A stretch of DNA of 64,000 bases from Dromiciops gliroides. Lineage: Eukaryota > Chordata > Mammalia > Microbiotheria > Microbiotheriidae. The notes under the pieces were generated by a model, which was not told the DNA's origin, made no database searches, and saw only the letters and a list, made by a program, of their open reading frames with translations. The stretch lies in contig NC_057862.1 in the NCBI RefSeq assembly GCF_019393635.1, positions 700,479,825-700,543,824 on the forward strand. The letters run 5' to 3'. Positions 21,666-32,501 of this stretch are shown piece after piece. How positions within the stretch are numbered: the first letter of the stretch is position 1; every line of letters starts with the position of its first letter. A program made the translations under genes and the position numbers.

Positions 21666-23224
21666 TTTATTCCTCATTGTTTGGGGGTACAGTCACCTGA
21701 AGGGGAGGTTTAAGTTTGCTCAATGTTTCTGAAGGCCAGCCTTCCCATCCCTTGCCAGGTCCTGGCTAGTGACCCAAGGGTAAAAGCCAGCATGAACTTG
21801 TCCTTCCCCCAAGTCTTTAGAGTCTACAGTTGTCAGATCCCCAAGGCAGGCAAGCAGGGAAGGAGGGGAGGAGCCAGGCTGAGATCAGCCTTGTTGGAGC
21901 AAGGAGGAAGCTTCTGCAAGGTTGAGGGGGAGGATTTCCACCCACATTCTAAGCCTGGCTCAGCTAGCACCTTGTGGGGGAACCACGGACCATCCCCTTC
22001 CCCTCTCTGGGCTCCCGTGTCCTAATACGGAAAACCAAGGGTCGCTCCAGCAGTGTCTCGCTTTGGCCTCTTAGAGCTTCCTGGACTCTGGTGTGGAATC
22101 CCCACCAGCCCTGAGCCCTGACCCCATCTGCCTTATACCCAGACCTCTGAATCCTGCCCTTCTCCTGGTCTGGTGTCCCTGCCCACGGGGCTGTTTCAGG
22201 GTAAGTGGAGATGACAATCAGCCTGAGCTGTCTGACACCAGAGGCCCAGAGGTCTGCTCTTGGGTCTAGTTAGGCCCAAGTCTCATGTTCCCAACACTCT
22301 CCTCCCACCCCCAATAACACTCTCTCACATGTGAATTCATACACATGTGCATATGTGAACACACATGCCCAGCCTGGTTTAGACAGCCACTTGCCAGGGC
22401 TCTTGCCTGGGCATTCCTTGCCAGCTCTGGTGGGATTCAGTGAAGCCAATGGCTACCAGGTGCCTGGTGGAAGAAGGGTTAGGGAGGACCCGTGCTAGGC
22501 CTCAGGTGAGAAGCAAAGGATAATTACCCTAACCAGGCTGACAGAGTCAATAGCTCATCTTAATACCTGGCGCTTTGTGGGGAGGCAGTCTGGGATCAAT
22601 AGTCAGTCTGTAAGCACCTCCTTGGAGGAGAGAGAAACCAGGACAGAGACTCAGAAAGAGGCAGAAACAGGGAGCATGAAGGCCCCTGGAGGAAGGAAGA
22701 GAGGCCAGCCCCTTCCTCAGCATTCCAGCATCAGGAGAGCCCAGGTCTCCAGGTGGCAGGTTCCTTGAGCAGCAGCAGGCTGACCGGTCACAAACATGGT
22801 GGGCTTGGTTGGAGGTGGGATGTGCCTGGTTTCTGCCTCCAAAAGCAAGGGTCCCACCCGGGCCAGAATGCTAGTGCCAGAAGGGCCTCAGAGGGCACCC
22901 TGTCCCCTGAGTCTCGCCAGCCTCTCCTGCAGTGCCTGCCTGCAGACCACCCACACTAGAAGAGCCATCAGGGTGAGGAGCTAGTTCCTGAGAGCCAGCC
23001 CTGCTTCATCTCCTTGGAGTTTCCTCCCATGACCTCCAGGCCACACAGGAAGGCTAAGTCCCCTTTCCCACAGGACAGTCCCCCCACCAGGTGGCCTCCC
23101 TTCTCAGGCCTCCTCCATCGCATCCCAGAAGACTCTTCCTCCTAGACAATCTAGGGACTCCCCCTGCCCCTGAAGCCCCTCCCAGACCCTGCAGCCAAGG
23201 AGGGCTCCCTCCCCGAGGCGTGAG
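21666..23224. other. No gene seen; GC-moderate unassigned stretch
   Basis: Only short frames with no recognisable domains. 22,500-22,580 has an AT-rich patch (gataattaccctaacc) that could be regulatory, without firm support. Confidence 0.3.
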
Positions 23225-23239
23225 CCCCTCCCCTCCTCC

Positions 23240-23330
23240 CTTTTGCCTCAGGAGTGGGAGCTCCAGAGGGCAAGGACTTTGTTTAGTTTGTATTCCCAGC
23301 CCTGGGCTCACAGTAAGTGCTTGCTGGGCA
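23240..23330 (+). repeat. LINE-2 3' end fragment
   Basis: 'gctccagagggcaaggactt', 'tttgtattcccagccctggg' and 'acagtaagtgcttgctgg' match L2's last 90 bases. Confidence 0.65.
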
Positions 23331-23950
23331 CCCCCAGTGCCTTGCACAGACCTTCCTGCAGCCTGCATTCTGGGCCTCTCACCAGCCCGGCTGGCCTGGC
23401 TGGCCGGCTCCTGCCGTTCTCACACTTGCCCACCTCCCAGGCCAATGCATTGTGGGCCCTCTGCCCGGGCTTGCCAGCCTGCGGTTCTGTCGTTTTACTC
23501 TCCATCCGCAGGTATTTCTTCAAGAAACAAAGGCATGAACTCTCAGCCAGGATCCCAGCGAGAACAACATCCTAATTAGCAGCTTCACCTCCTGGGCTGG
23601 GCTTCCAAGTCTTTCTCTGCTTCCTGCCAACCCTCTCAGACCGCAGGCCCCAAGGGCCCAGCGTTCCTCCCAGTGCTCTTCTCCCATACTTCACATGTTC
23701 CCCAGTACAACCTCCTTTTCAATGAAGCCTTTCCTTTCAGGTGAATCCAGACTGGGTCCCAGGAAATCACCATCCTCCTCCTCTGCCTCCTCCTCCTCTT
23801 CTTCTAACTCGCCTTACAGAGGCTTGGGCCAGTGTTCACCCTCAGCACCTGCAAACTTGGGCCTAGAGCCCTGAAGATACCAAGTGCCAACCGCCAAAAG
23901 GCACTGCTGAAAGAGCCACAACTCGCATCTCCGTGACTCTGGACTAAGAC
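23331..23950. other. No gene seen; unassigned
   Basis: Frames of 110-162 codons at 23,091-23,579 occur in overlapping phases of GC-rich sequence. None shows a domain or splice context. Confidence 0.3.
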
Positions 23951-23956
23951 AAATGA

Positions 23957-24090
23957 GCACATCCCCATTTTACAGATGAGGAAACTGAGATAGGGAGATT
24001 TTACCCACGATCACATACCTACTAAATGTTGGAGATAAGACTTGAACCAGGTCTCTTGGCTCCTCCGAAACTGAGCTGCTGATCACTAAG
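23957..24090 (-). repeat. MIR fragment, reverse
   Basis: 'atccccattttacagatgag', 'gaaactgagatagggagatt', 'cacgatcacatacctactaa' and 'cttgaaccaggtctcttggc' form a reversed MIR. Confidence 0.8.
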
Positions 24091-24439
24091 ATGGATGAAC
24101 TGTCCCCAAGGGAGGGCAGAGAAAGCCTGGGTTCTTTCTCCAGTCTTCCATGGTTTGGCTTTTCATGGGCTTATTACACGGGGTCAAGCCTGCTCCTGGA
24201 CTAGGCTCAGGGTGGGGTGGGGGTGATGAACTAGGCCCTAAAACACTGCAGGGAAAAAAGGAGAGGGAACCTTCTCCTCTCCATTTCCTGCTCCTTCCCT
24301 CCAGGTCCTTGAACTGCAGTCTAGCTGCACTTCTCTGTGCATGACCAACTGGCAGCCCAGCGTACCCACACTGTCGTCTGTGTGCCAAAGGCCCTTCCTC
24401 CCTCCAATTCACCCTGTGCACCCTAATTCACCTCACACC

Positions 24440-24640
24440 CATCCTTGACACCTTCCTTCCTTCCTACAGGGGCACCACCAATAAAGCTATTTTCGAGTCA
24501 CCTCTGACTGCCCCCCATCCTCCCTTCATCACACCCCCAAGGCTGTGAATGCCCTGAAGGCAGAGACTGTCTCAGGGACCTTTGTACCTGCCTCCCACCA
24601 TGTCAAAGTTAGAAAAACATGTCTCTGAAGTTAAATGGAT
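24440..24640 (+). repeat. LINE-2 3' fragment
   Basis: 'gtgaatgccctgaaggcaga' then 'gactgtctcagggacctttg' resemble the L2 'tccttgagggcagggactgt' block. Confidence 0.5.
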
Positions 24641-24769
24641 CACAATCCTTGACTTCTATATGGGAATGCTTTTTGAGTTGGTTTGGGGTAAATTCAGAAC
24701 AGAAATACATTTCTAAAAGCAAAGTAACATGCATGGAAGATCACAGACTCCCATATTTAAGGGTGGTGA

Positions 24770-24955
24770 AGACTTCAGGAGCCAAGGAATCCAAGCCCCT
24801 CCTTTTACAGAGGAGGGAGCTGAGAGGCAGAGAAAGGTTCAGTGCCTTGCCCAATGTCACATAGCTAGTAGAAGTCTGAGGTGGTATTTGAACTGGATCT
24901 TCTAGAGTCCAAAGCCACTTTTCTAATCCCTATACTATGCTGCCTCTATATCTAT
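24770..24955 (-). repeat. MIR fragment, reverse
   Basis: 'ccctccttttacagaggagg', 'ccaatgtcacatagctagta', 'gtggtatttgaactggatct' and 'cctatactatgctgcctcta' are in reversed MIR order. Confidence 0.78.
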
Positions 24956-25025
24956 AACCTTTGGGGATATCCTCTACCTTGCAAGGAAGATCTCCCAGAT
25001 CCTGAGCAGCCCTCAGGTTCAAGAT

Positions 25026-25255
25026 AGGCAAATAGGTGGCACAACAGATAGAGTCATCAACCCAGTCAGAAAGACCTGAGTTCAAATCCAACCTCAGATA
25101 CTTACTAGATGTGTGACTTTGGGTGTCACTTAACCTCTGTTTACCTCAGTTTCCTTAACTGTAAAATGGTGATAATGGCACCTACCTCCCAGGGTTGTTG
25201 TGGGGACCCCTTTGCCACCCTTAAAGCCTATGTTAATGCTAGTTATTATTGTAAC
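25026..25255 (+). repeat. tRNA-SINE/MIR-type element (old)
   Basis: Starts 'aaataggtggcacaacagat' as in the marsupial SINEs. It then continues past 'cctcagtttccttaactgta' into 'ggcacctacctcccagggtt' and 'gttaatgctagttattattg', the MIR-like 3' half. This is an older CORE-SINE layout than the WSINE1 copies. Confidence 0.7.
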
Positions 25256-25384
25256 TCTGTGGCTTCATTTATCTTCAAATCCTCACTCATTAGCTTTAAC
25301 CAATCGTTTCCCTCTAATGGTCAGCTGGAGGATACAATTAGTGCAAAACTAGGGCTCATTATTGAAATGGAATGGCAATCCATC

Positions 25385-25900
25385 AGAAATCAGAAAGCAT
25401 TTATGACATGCTTGCTAGAAGCCAGGCTGGAGATACAAAGACAGGCAAAGTCCATGGTCTCTTCCCTCAAAGAGCTGACATTCTAATATGGGACATAATG
25501 TGTAAAGCACTTGGTATATACGAGACAAATGCATCATAGATGGAAGGTGAGCTCATGGGGAAGGCCCTAACAGCTGCTGGTTAGGAGGGCAACAACAGAC
25601 CAGGAAAGCCTCCTGCAGAAGGGAGGGTCTGAGCCGAATCTTGAAGGAAGACTCAGGTAGGAGAATACTCCAGGTAGAGGGGTCAGCCAAATCAAAAGGA
25701 TAGAGATGATAAGTGGAGTGTCAGATAGGAAGGATGGCCACCTAGCCAGAGATAGTAGGGAAGCCTGGGAAGGCAGGAAGGACTGGGTTTAAATGATTAT
25801 CTTGAGGAAAGGTGGATAAATGAAGACCCAGGGAAGAGAAGGCAGAGAACTGAAGCCCGAGTCAGTGAAGGCCAAGGTCACAACTGAATGAATCATACTC
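25385..25900. repeat. L2-linked ancient interspersed repeat, copy 4
   Basis: 'agcatttatgacatgcttgc', 'gagctgacattctaatatgg', 'gaaagcctcctgcagaaggg', 'gagccgaatcttgaaggaag' and 'gagaatactccaggtagagg' occur in the same order as in copies 1 and 2. Confidence 0.6.
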
Positions 25901-26570
25901 CTAGGTGAACTGGACAGAGAGCCTGGTGGGCAGCCACCCCTGTCTGTGGTCCTGAAGAGGCACACGCCAGCCTACAGCCACCCACACCCTTAGAACATGC
26001 CTTCCAACTCTAACCCTAACCCCAAATTCAGACTCTTGGAAGGACTGGCCCATTTAATAGAACTCTCCCACACAGAACCCATGTTTTTTTCTCCATGCTG
26101 AGCCCTAGTCCACTGCAAACTGTCACTGCTTTTACTAGGCCTCCACACCTTCCCTTCATTGCAGATTGGTCCTGAAAATGCTCCTTTGTAGAGATAATAA
26201 AAGAGGAATTAAGATGCATGAGGCAGAGAAAGACACATCTCCCTACGACCACAAAGTACACCTGCCACACAGCCCGAACCACTGAGCCAGGCTACCAAAC
26301 GCCCTTTGAATATTGTGTGATTAAGTTTTAAAAAATAGTCTTGAACTATTTTTACCTTTAAAAAAGACAACCCTATTTCTTTTCTCTCTCTCTCCAGCTA
26401 AGAGGAGCACACAGTTTTTTACTCCTTCAGGTATATTCTAAAGAGTTCTTAATCCCCACTTCCTACTTAAGAAAAATATTGGATCAGAAGAATGTGCTGA
26501 ACTTGGCCGCAGCCCTCTGCAGAGCTTTTGTGGCTGAATGAATGTGAATTCTCCTATAAGGGAGGAAGCC
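25901..26570. other. No gene seen; unassigned
   Basis: No element recognised. It includes a pair of telomere-like hexamers (ccctaacccc near 26,008), too short to matter. Confidence 0.3.
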
Positions 26571-26574
26571 CAAT

Positions 26575-26775
26575 TCAATTCTACACACATTGATTAAGCA
26601 CCTGCTGTATAGAGAGCCCTAGACCCTGGGTCCTGAAACCCAGATTACACAGATTACAGAGAATGTCCAGCCCCCACTCTCTGAGGGCTCCAAGTCTAGG
26701 AGGGACAGGAGGCACAAATTTGAACAATTACAACACATGGTGACATAGAAAGTGCATTAGAGGAGTAAGCTCCTC
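26575..26775. repeat. L2-linked ancient repeat, short copy 5
   Basis: 'cattgattaagcacctgctg', 'gagggctccaagtctaggag' and 'cacatggtgacatagaaagt' correspond to the first 200 bases of the family. Confidence 0.45.
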
Positions 26776-26814
26776 CATCTTCTAAGAATGAGCACAGAGG
26801 AAACACAGTATTCA

Positions 26815-26970
26815 GAGCTTTGCTGTATTCATTTTCTGAGCCTCCGTTTCCTTATTTGTCAAAGGAGATAATATCAGGTGCTATATTTACACCCAAATGG
26901 TAATTATGAGGTTTTAAAGGAAGCAATGGGTGCAAAGGGCTTCAAAAATGGTGCAAGGCTATCATAATTT
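26815..26970 (+). repeat. MIR-like fragment
   Basis: 'tctgagcctccgtttcctta', 'tttgtcaaaggagataatat' and 'aatggtaattatgaggtttt' follow the 3' half of MIR. Confidence 0.6.
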
Positions 26971-27128
26971 GGCTCTTCATCAAGAATTTTAGAAGAGTAT
27001 TGATGTTCCAGGTATTTTGTCAAAAAGTTTGGGGATTCTTACAAGAATCAGTGAGGTCACAGCATAGGAAAAGATCTGAAGGGGAAGTTGGAATCTCTAT
27101 ATCTTATCATCCTTAGAAGAGGCACCAA

Positions 27129-27269
27129 GCAATGTTTTACATAATTGCACATGGATAACCTATATATGATTGCTTACCACCTCAGGGAGCAGGGAGGAGA
27201 GGGAGTAAGGAGGGATAAAATTCAAAACTCAAAACTTTAAATAAAAATGTTTATTATTTATTTTAAATA
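27129..27269 (+). mobile_element. LINE-1 3' tail (taaataaaaatg variant)
   Basis: 'gcacatggataacctatata', 'tgattgcttaccacctcagg' and 'aactttaaataaaaatgttt'. The flanking duplication aggcaccaa is present at 27,120-27,128 and 27,270-27,278. Confidence 0.85.
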
Positions 27270-27284
27270 AGGCACCAAAATACA

Positions 27285-27410
27285 GTAGAAATGGAAGGGA
27301 ATTTGGAGTCAGAGGACCTGGGTTTAAATTCAGCTCTGATTTAGAGTCCCTGGGACCTTTAAGCAGGTCAGTGAAGTTCTCTGAGACTCAGTTTCTCCAT
27401 CCACAAAGCC
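27285..27410 (+). repeat. MIR-like SINE fragment
   Basis: 'ggagtcagaggacctgggtt', 'taaattcagctctgatttag' and 'gagactcagtttctccatcc' preserve the MIR order. Confidence 0.65.
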
Positions 27411-27414
27411 AAAA

Positions 27415-28110
27415 GCAACACAGTCCTGGCCCTCAAGGCACTCACACTCTATCAGATAAGTAAAGGAAAAGGAAAAGCCCTAGCCATGAAGAGAATTAGG
27501 AAAGGTCTACTACAAGAGGGGGCATTTGATTGGAGAATCAAAGAGAGTCATTCCAAGGGGAGGGGTGAGGAAAGAGAGCTTTGGAAGCAAGGGGATGGCC
27601 ATGGCAAAGACCTAGAGGAATGACCAGTACAGAGAATTTCAACTTGGCTGGAGGATAGTAGGTGGTCAGCTAGGTGGTGCCATAATGGATAGAGCCCTGG
27701 CCCTGGAGTCAGGAAGACTCATCTTCCTGAGTTCAAATTTTACCTCAGATAGTGACTAGTTGTGTGACTCTTAGCAAGTCATTTCATCATTGCCTCAGTT
27801 TCCTCATTTGTCAAATGAGCTGGAGAAGGAAATGGCAAACCACTCCAGTATCTCTGCCAAGAAACCCCCAACTAGGATCACAGAGTCAGACAGAACTGAA
27901 GTGACTGAACGGCAACAGGAAGGTGATACAGGAAGTAATGAGAGATTAATCTCATGCATGTGGGAGCCAGATTTAAAGGGTTCTCAATGACAAAAAGAGG
28001 TGTTTGCATTTTATTCTAGAAGACATATGGCACCACAGAAGCTTCTTGAGCAGAGACTAATGTGGTTACTCATGTACTTTAGGATCTTACCTGAGGAGAT
28101 CGATGTGGGG
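27415..28110. repeat. L2-linked ancient repeat, copy 6, interrupted by MAR1
   Basis: 'cctggccctcaaggcactca', 'gaatcaaagagagtcattcc' and 'caacttggctggaggatagt' precede the SINE. 'gtgtttgcattttattctag' and 'agcagagactaatgtggtta' follow it, as in the tail of this family. Confidence 0.55.
27669..27918 (+). mobile_element. MAR1-type SINE with RTE-like 3' tail
   Basis: The tRNA-like head is followed by 'cctcagtttcctcatttgtc', 'gagctggagaaggaaatggc', 'aaccactccagtatctctgc' and 'agtcagacagaactgaagtg', ending 'gaacggcaaca'. This is the full marsupial MAR1 layout, longer than WSINE1. Confidence 0.9.
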
Positions 28111-28399
28111 GCAAGGGAACTCACCACCTGGCTTGGATTTTCAAAAACAGGTACAGAAAGTAGCTGTGAAGGCAGACAACAAAGAAGATGAAAAGGCCTG
28201 GGGCAGTGCTGCAGCAAGTGTCAAGAGTGCAGAATCTCAGAAAGAGCTGAGGCTGATGAGGAAATCTGAGGATGGGGAGAAAGGATCTTGTTTAATCGTC
28301 CCTTTTTTAGCTAGCTCTGGCCCTGCTCCCATATCCAACCTGGTGCCAAGACTGTCCCTTCCACCTCTGGAGCATGTCTCCAATCTCCCCCAACCCTGA

Positions 28400-28925
28400 C
28401 ACAGACCCTCATCGCCTCACTCCTGGACTATGTCAGTAGCTGCTGGGGAGTCTGCCCACCTCAAGTCTCTCCCCATTCCAGTCCACCCTCCATTCAGCCA
28501 CTAAAGTGATTTTCCCAACATGCAGGTCTAACCATGTCACCTCCAGTGACTCCCTATGAGATTCAGGATTATACACAGAAACCTCTGGTATTCAAAACTC
28601 TCCATAGCCCACCCCCTGCCAGCAGGCTTCTAACACCTTAGATGGCCCCCGTCTGCTCTTGGATCCCAATGCCAGCCTCGAAGCCGTCCCCCAGACAAGA
28701 GCCTCCATCTCTCAGCTCTGGGTGTGTCCCCTGGCTGGCCCCTCCCTTCTCCACTCTGACTATGAATCTCCCTAGTTAAAATCTCACCTTCTCCCAGAAG
28801 TCATTAGATTTCAAACTTGAGAGCAGGAACCACCCTTTCCCTTTGGAACCCCAGCACTTAAAACAGTACTTGACACACAGTAGGCACTTAATCAATGTTT
28901 ATCGACTGACTGACAGAGAGAAGAC
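28400..28925 (+). repeat. LINE-2, about 500 bases of the 3' end
   Basis: Ordered L2 text: 'gtccaccctccattcagcca', 'taaagtgattttcccaacat', 'tccagtgactccctatgaga', then 'ttgagagcaggaaccaccct' and 'cacacagtaggcacttaatc', and the terminal 'aatgtttatcgactgac'. It is the longest L2 copy in this window. Confidence 0.88.
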
Positions 28926-29299
28926 TTGTCTGCTCTAGTTTCTGCTATCACTCATCTCAAAACCTGAGACTGCAGAACCCCATTGCCTCTATGAACAAAG
29001 AGCTCCACCCTGGGAAAATAGGAACACTTTGGAAATGATGTTTTTCCAGACAATAAGTGGCCCTGACTGTTCTCTCCAGGCTGCACTAGTCCCTCTCCTC
29101 TCAGAACTCCAGCAGTAGGGAAAATGGACAGCCCCTAACTGAAACCTTGCCCACAATTAGTATTTCTCCTCATGTGTGTATGTCCCATGCTCACGGTCAT
29201 ATTGGAAGCTCCTTGTGGATGGATGGAGGCTCTGTCCTAGCTTTCTCTTGTCTCTCCATGGCTTCACTGAGTTCAGGTCTGGTTAAACATGGAGATATA

Positions 29300-29442
29300 G
29301 GGGCAGCTGGATAGCACAGGGGACAGATTATTGGCCCTGGATTCAGGAGGACCTGAGTTCAAATCCAGCCTCAGACACTTGACACTTACTAGCTGTGTGA
29401 CCCTAGACAAGTCACTTAACCCAAATTGCCTCACAAAATAAC
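29300..29442 (+). mobile_element. WSINE1-type SINE, slightly diverged
   Basis: 'ggcagctggatagcacaggg' through 'gtcacttaacccaaattgcc'. Flanks 'aaacatggagatata' (left) and 'aaacatcaagatatg' (right) resemble an aged target duplication. Confidence 0.85.
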
Positions 29443-29529
29443 AAACAACAACCAAGAAAAAACATCAAGATATGATACTGATCTTCAACCTCAGAGGTGC
29501 CCAGGAGAGAGATTCAACTTTCCTGCTTG

Positions 29530-29720
29530 TCCCCAGAAAACTTAAGAGACTATTTTGGCCTCAATTTTAGGGAAAACTTCTTAAAATGAGAGTTAACCCC
29601 TAGTGGAAGGGACTGGCTCAGAGATCCCTCACCAGAGAGATTTAAAGCAGATGCTAAAGAGCCACTCACCAGGGATGCTGGAGAGGGGATTCTAGGTCTA
29701 GGTAATGCTTCCTGTGAATG
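29530..29720 (+). repeat. CR1/L3-clade LINE 3' end
   Basis: 'ttttagggaaaacttcttaa', 'gatttaaagcagatgctaaa', 'gagccactcaccagggatgc' and 'ggagaggggattctaggtct' follow the 3' terminal text of CR1/L3 in sense orientation. Confidence 0.65.
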
Positions 29721-30004
29721 ATCAATGCCCACCTCTGTTGCGGATTCTACCTTCACAGTATCTCTCACATCTCTCCACTCTCACAATTTCAGGCCATCAC
29801 TTTTGTCCCAGACCATCATGATAACCTCCTAGGTAGGATCCTGGTCATTAACTGGCAGGTAGTCTCTGTCCTAGACATACCACCTCACCTGCCTTCTCCA
29901 GGATCTACCAGAGATCTAATTCCTATGTCACTTCTCTGACTAATGCTTTCCTACCTGCATATCAGAGGTTGGCAATCAATCAGATGATGTTTAGGGAGAG
30001 GCCT
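29721..30004. other. No gene seen; unassigned
   Basis: No repeat or exon recognised. Confidence 0.3.
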
Positions 30005-31028
30005 ACAAAACACCTGACCCCTTGAAGGAATTAGAATAGACAAGGAGGAAACAGAACTATCACTCTTTGCAGATGGTATGATGGTATACTTAGAGAATCC
30101 TAAAGCACCAACTCAAAAACTACTTGAAACAATTAACAACTTGAGCAAAGTTGCAGGATATAAAATAAACATGACCAACAAAGCCCAGTAGCAAGAGATG
30201 AATTCCATTTAAAATAACTATAGACAACATAAAATATTTGGGAGTCTATCTGCCAAAACAAAGCCAGGAATTATATGAACACAATTACAAAACACTTTTC
30301 ACACAAATAAAATCAGATCTAAACAAATGGGAAAATATCAATTGCTCATGGGTAGGCTGAGCTAATATAATAAAAAATGACAATTCTACCTAAGGTAATT
30401 TATTTATTCAGTGCCATACCAATCTAACTATCAAAAATTATTTTACAGAGCTAGAAAAATAAAATAACAAAATTCATCTGGAAGAACAAAAAGTCAAGAA
30501 TATCAAGAGAATTAATGAAAAATGCAAAGTAAGGTGGCCTACCTGTACCAAATTTAAAGCTATATTATAAAGTGGCAACTATCAAAACTATTTGGTGCTG
30601 CTAAGAAATAGTGGTAGATCAGTGGAATAGGTTAGGAAGACAAAATATAGTAATAATTTAATAGAGCAATCTCCTGTTTGATAAATCCAAAAACTCCAGC
30701 TTCTGGGATAAGACCTCACTATTTGACAAAAACTTCTGGGAAAACTGGAAAATAGTATGGCAGAAATTAGGCATAGACCAACATGTTATATCATACACCA
30801 AAGTAAAGTCAAAATGGGTACATGATCTACAAATAAAGGGTGATACCATAGGCAAATTAGAAAAGGAAGGAATAGTTTAGTTGTCAGATCTATGGAGAGG
30901 GGAAGAATTTATGACAAAAGATGAGACAGGGAACATTATGAAATGCAGAGAGGATTATTTTGGTTACATTAAATTAAAAAGGTTTTGCACAAACAAAACC
31001 AATGCAACCAAGATTAGAAGGAAAGCAG

Positions 31029-31176
31029 GGGGCAGCTAGGTGGTACAGTGGATAAAGCACTGACCTTGGATTCAGGAGTACCTGAGTTCAAATCCAGCCT
31101 CAGACACTTGACAGTTACTAGCTGTGTAACCTTGGGCAAGTCACTTAACCCTCCTTGCCCCTCAAAAAAAAAAAAA
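31029..31176 (+). mobile_element. WSINE1-type SINE nested in L1
   Basis: Complete box structure and A tail. It is bordered by 'aggaaagcag' at 31,019-31,028 and 'aggaggcaagcag' at 31,176-31,188. A third related copy lies at 31,751-31,763, after the second L1. Confidence 0.9.
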
Positions 31177-31188
31177 GGAGGCAAGCAG

Positions 31189-31750
31189 AAAGTATTGGAA
31201 GTCAAAGGAATACCCATCAATTGGGGAATGGCTAAACAAACTGTGGTATATGAGAGTGATGAAATATTATTGTGCCATAAGAAATGACAAGCAGGATTAT
31301 TTCAGAAAGGCCTGGAAAGACTTGTATTAACTGATATATAATGAAGTGAGCAGAACCAAGAGAACGGTGTGCACAGTGACAACAAAATTGTTTGATGAAG
31401 AACTGTGAATGACTTGACTATTCTCTGCAATACAATTATCCAAGACAATCCCAAAGGACTAATGATGAAACTACTATCTACCTCCAAAGAACTGGTATTG
31501 ATTGAGCACAGAGTGAAGCATGCTATTTTTCACTTTCTTTTTTTTCTCTTATTTAAGTTTTCTTATACAAAATTACTAATATGGTAGTGTTTTACATAAA
31601 TGCACATGTATAACCTGTATCTGATTACTCACTGCCTCAGGGAGGAGGGAGGGGAGAGAAAGAAGGAGGGATAAATTTAGGAACTCAAAACTTTAAATAA
31701 AAATGTTTATTATTTTTTAAGAGATACATCTCTAAGTCTCAAGGGAAAAA
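31189..31750 (+). mobile_element. Second LINE-1 3' fragment nested in the first
   Basis: It restarts in the ORF2 C-terminus ('cccatcaattggggaatggc', encoding NWGMAKQ-like text) and ends with 'aactttaaataaaaatgttt', the alternative tail variant. It is followed by 'agaaggaaagcag', which resumes the host L1 text ('aaagctgggaaacaattttt'). This shows insertion of one L1 into another. Confidence 0.85.
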
Positions 31751-32135
31751 AGAAGGAAAGCAGAAAGCTGGGAAACAATTTTTACAGCCAGTATTTCAGA
31801 TAAAGACTTTATTTCTCAAATATATAGAGAACTTAATAAAAGTTATAAGAATGCAAGTCATTCTCCAATTGAGAAATGGTCAAAGGATATGAATAAGCAG
31901 TTTTCAGATGAAGAAATTAAATGTCTATAGCTATATAAAATGTTCTTAATAGCAATTGATTAGAGAAATACAAATTAAAACTACTCTGAGGTACCAGCTC
32001 AAACCTATCAGATTGGCTTACATGACAAAAAAGGAAAATTATAAATGTTGGTGAAGATACTGGAAAATTAGAACATTAATTCATTGTTGACAAAGTTGTG
32101 AACTAATCCAACCATTCTGGACAGCAATTTGGATC

Positions 32136-32501
32136 TGTAACGATTGGAATGACGCCACCTGCTGGATACTTACTGTAGAAGAGTTCTGCCCATGAAGCGA
32201 AGGTCTTTGAGGGCAAGACCAGGAGTCTTTTCTTTGGCGGGAGGAAGTGGCGCGGACTAGTGGGAGGAGGAAGGAAGAGACTGGCGCTGACTCTGGGGCT
32301 TTTTCCTCTGGACTCTGGTGGAGAAGGGAGCTAGAAATGTGCTCTCCCTTTAATAGATAGGAATCTAGGCCTTTCTCTTTACCAAATTCTTATTCTCCTT
32401 AATAAATGCTTAAAAGTCTAACTCTTGCTAAAGCTTATAATTTATTGGCGACCACTCATTAGATATTTTAGACAGACTAGCTAGAATTTTAGCCCTTAAC
32501 A
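32136..32501 (+). mobile_element. Solo LTR of an endogenous retrovirus (fossil)
   Basis: A 366-base unit starting TGTAACG and ending TTAACA, with the 4-base direct repeat gatc on both sides (32,132-32,135 and 32,502-32,505). It contains a polyadenylation signal (aataaa near 32,400) and no internal coding region. A 4-base duplication is usual for class I (gamma-like) retroviruses, but the class is uncertain. It sits inside a decayed L1, so it is younger than that L1. It is a relic without viral genes. Confidence 0.75.

Noticed and set aside
26005-26025. Telomere-like hexamers (also at 59,970)
   Set aside because: Only two repeats each; not evidence of an interstitial telomere.
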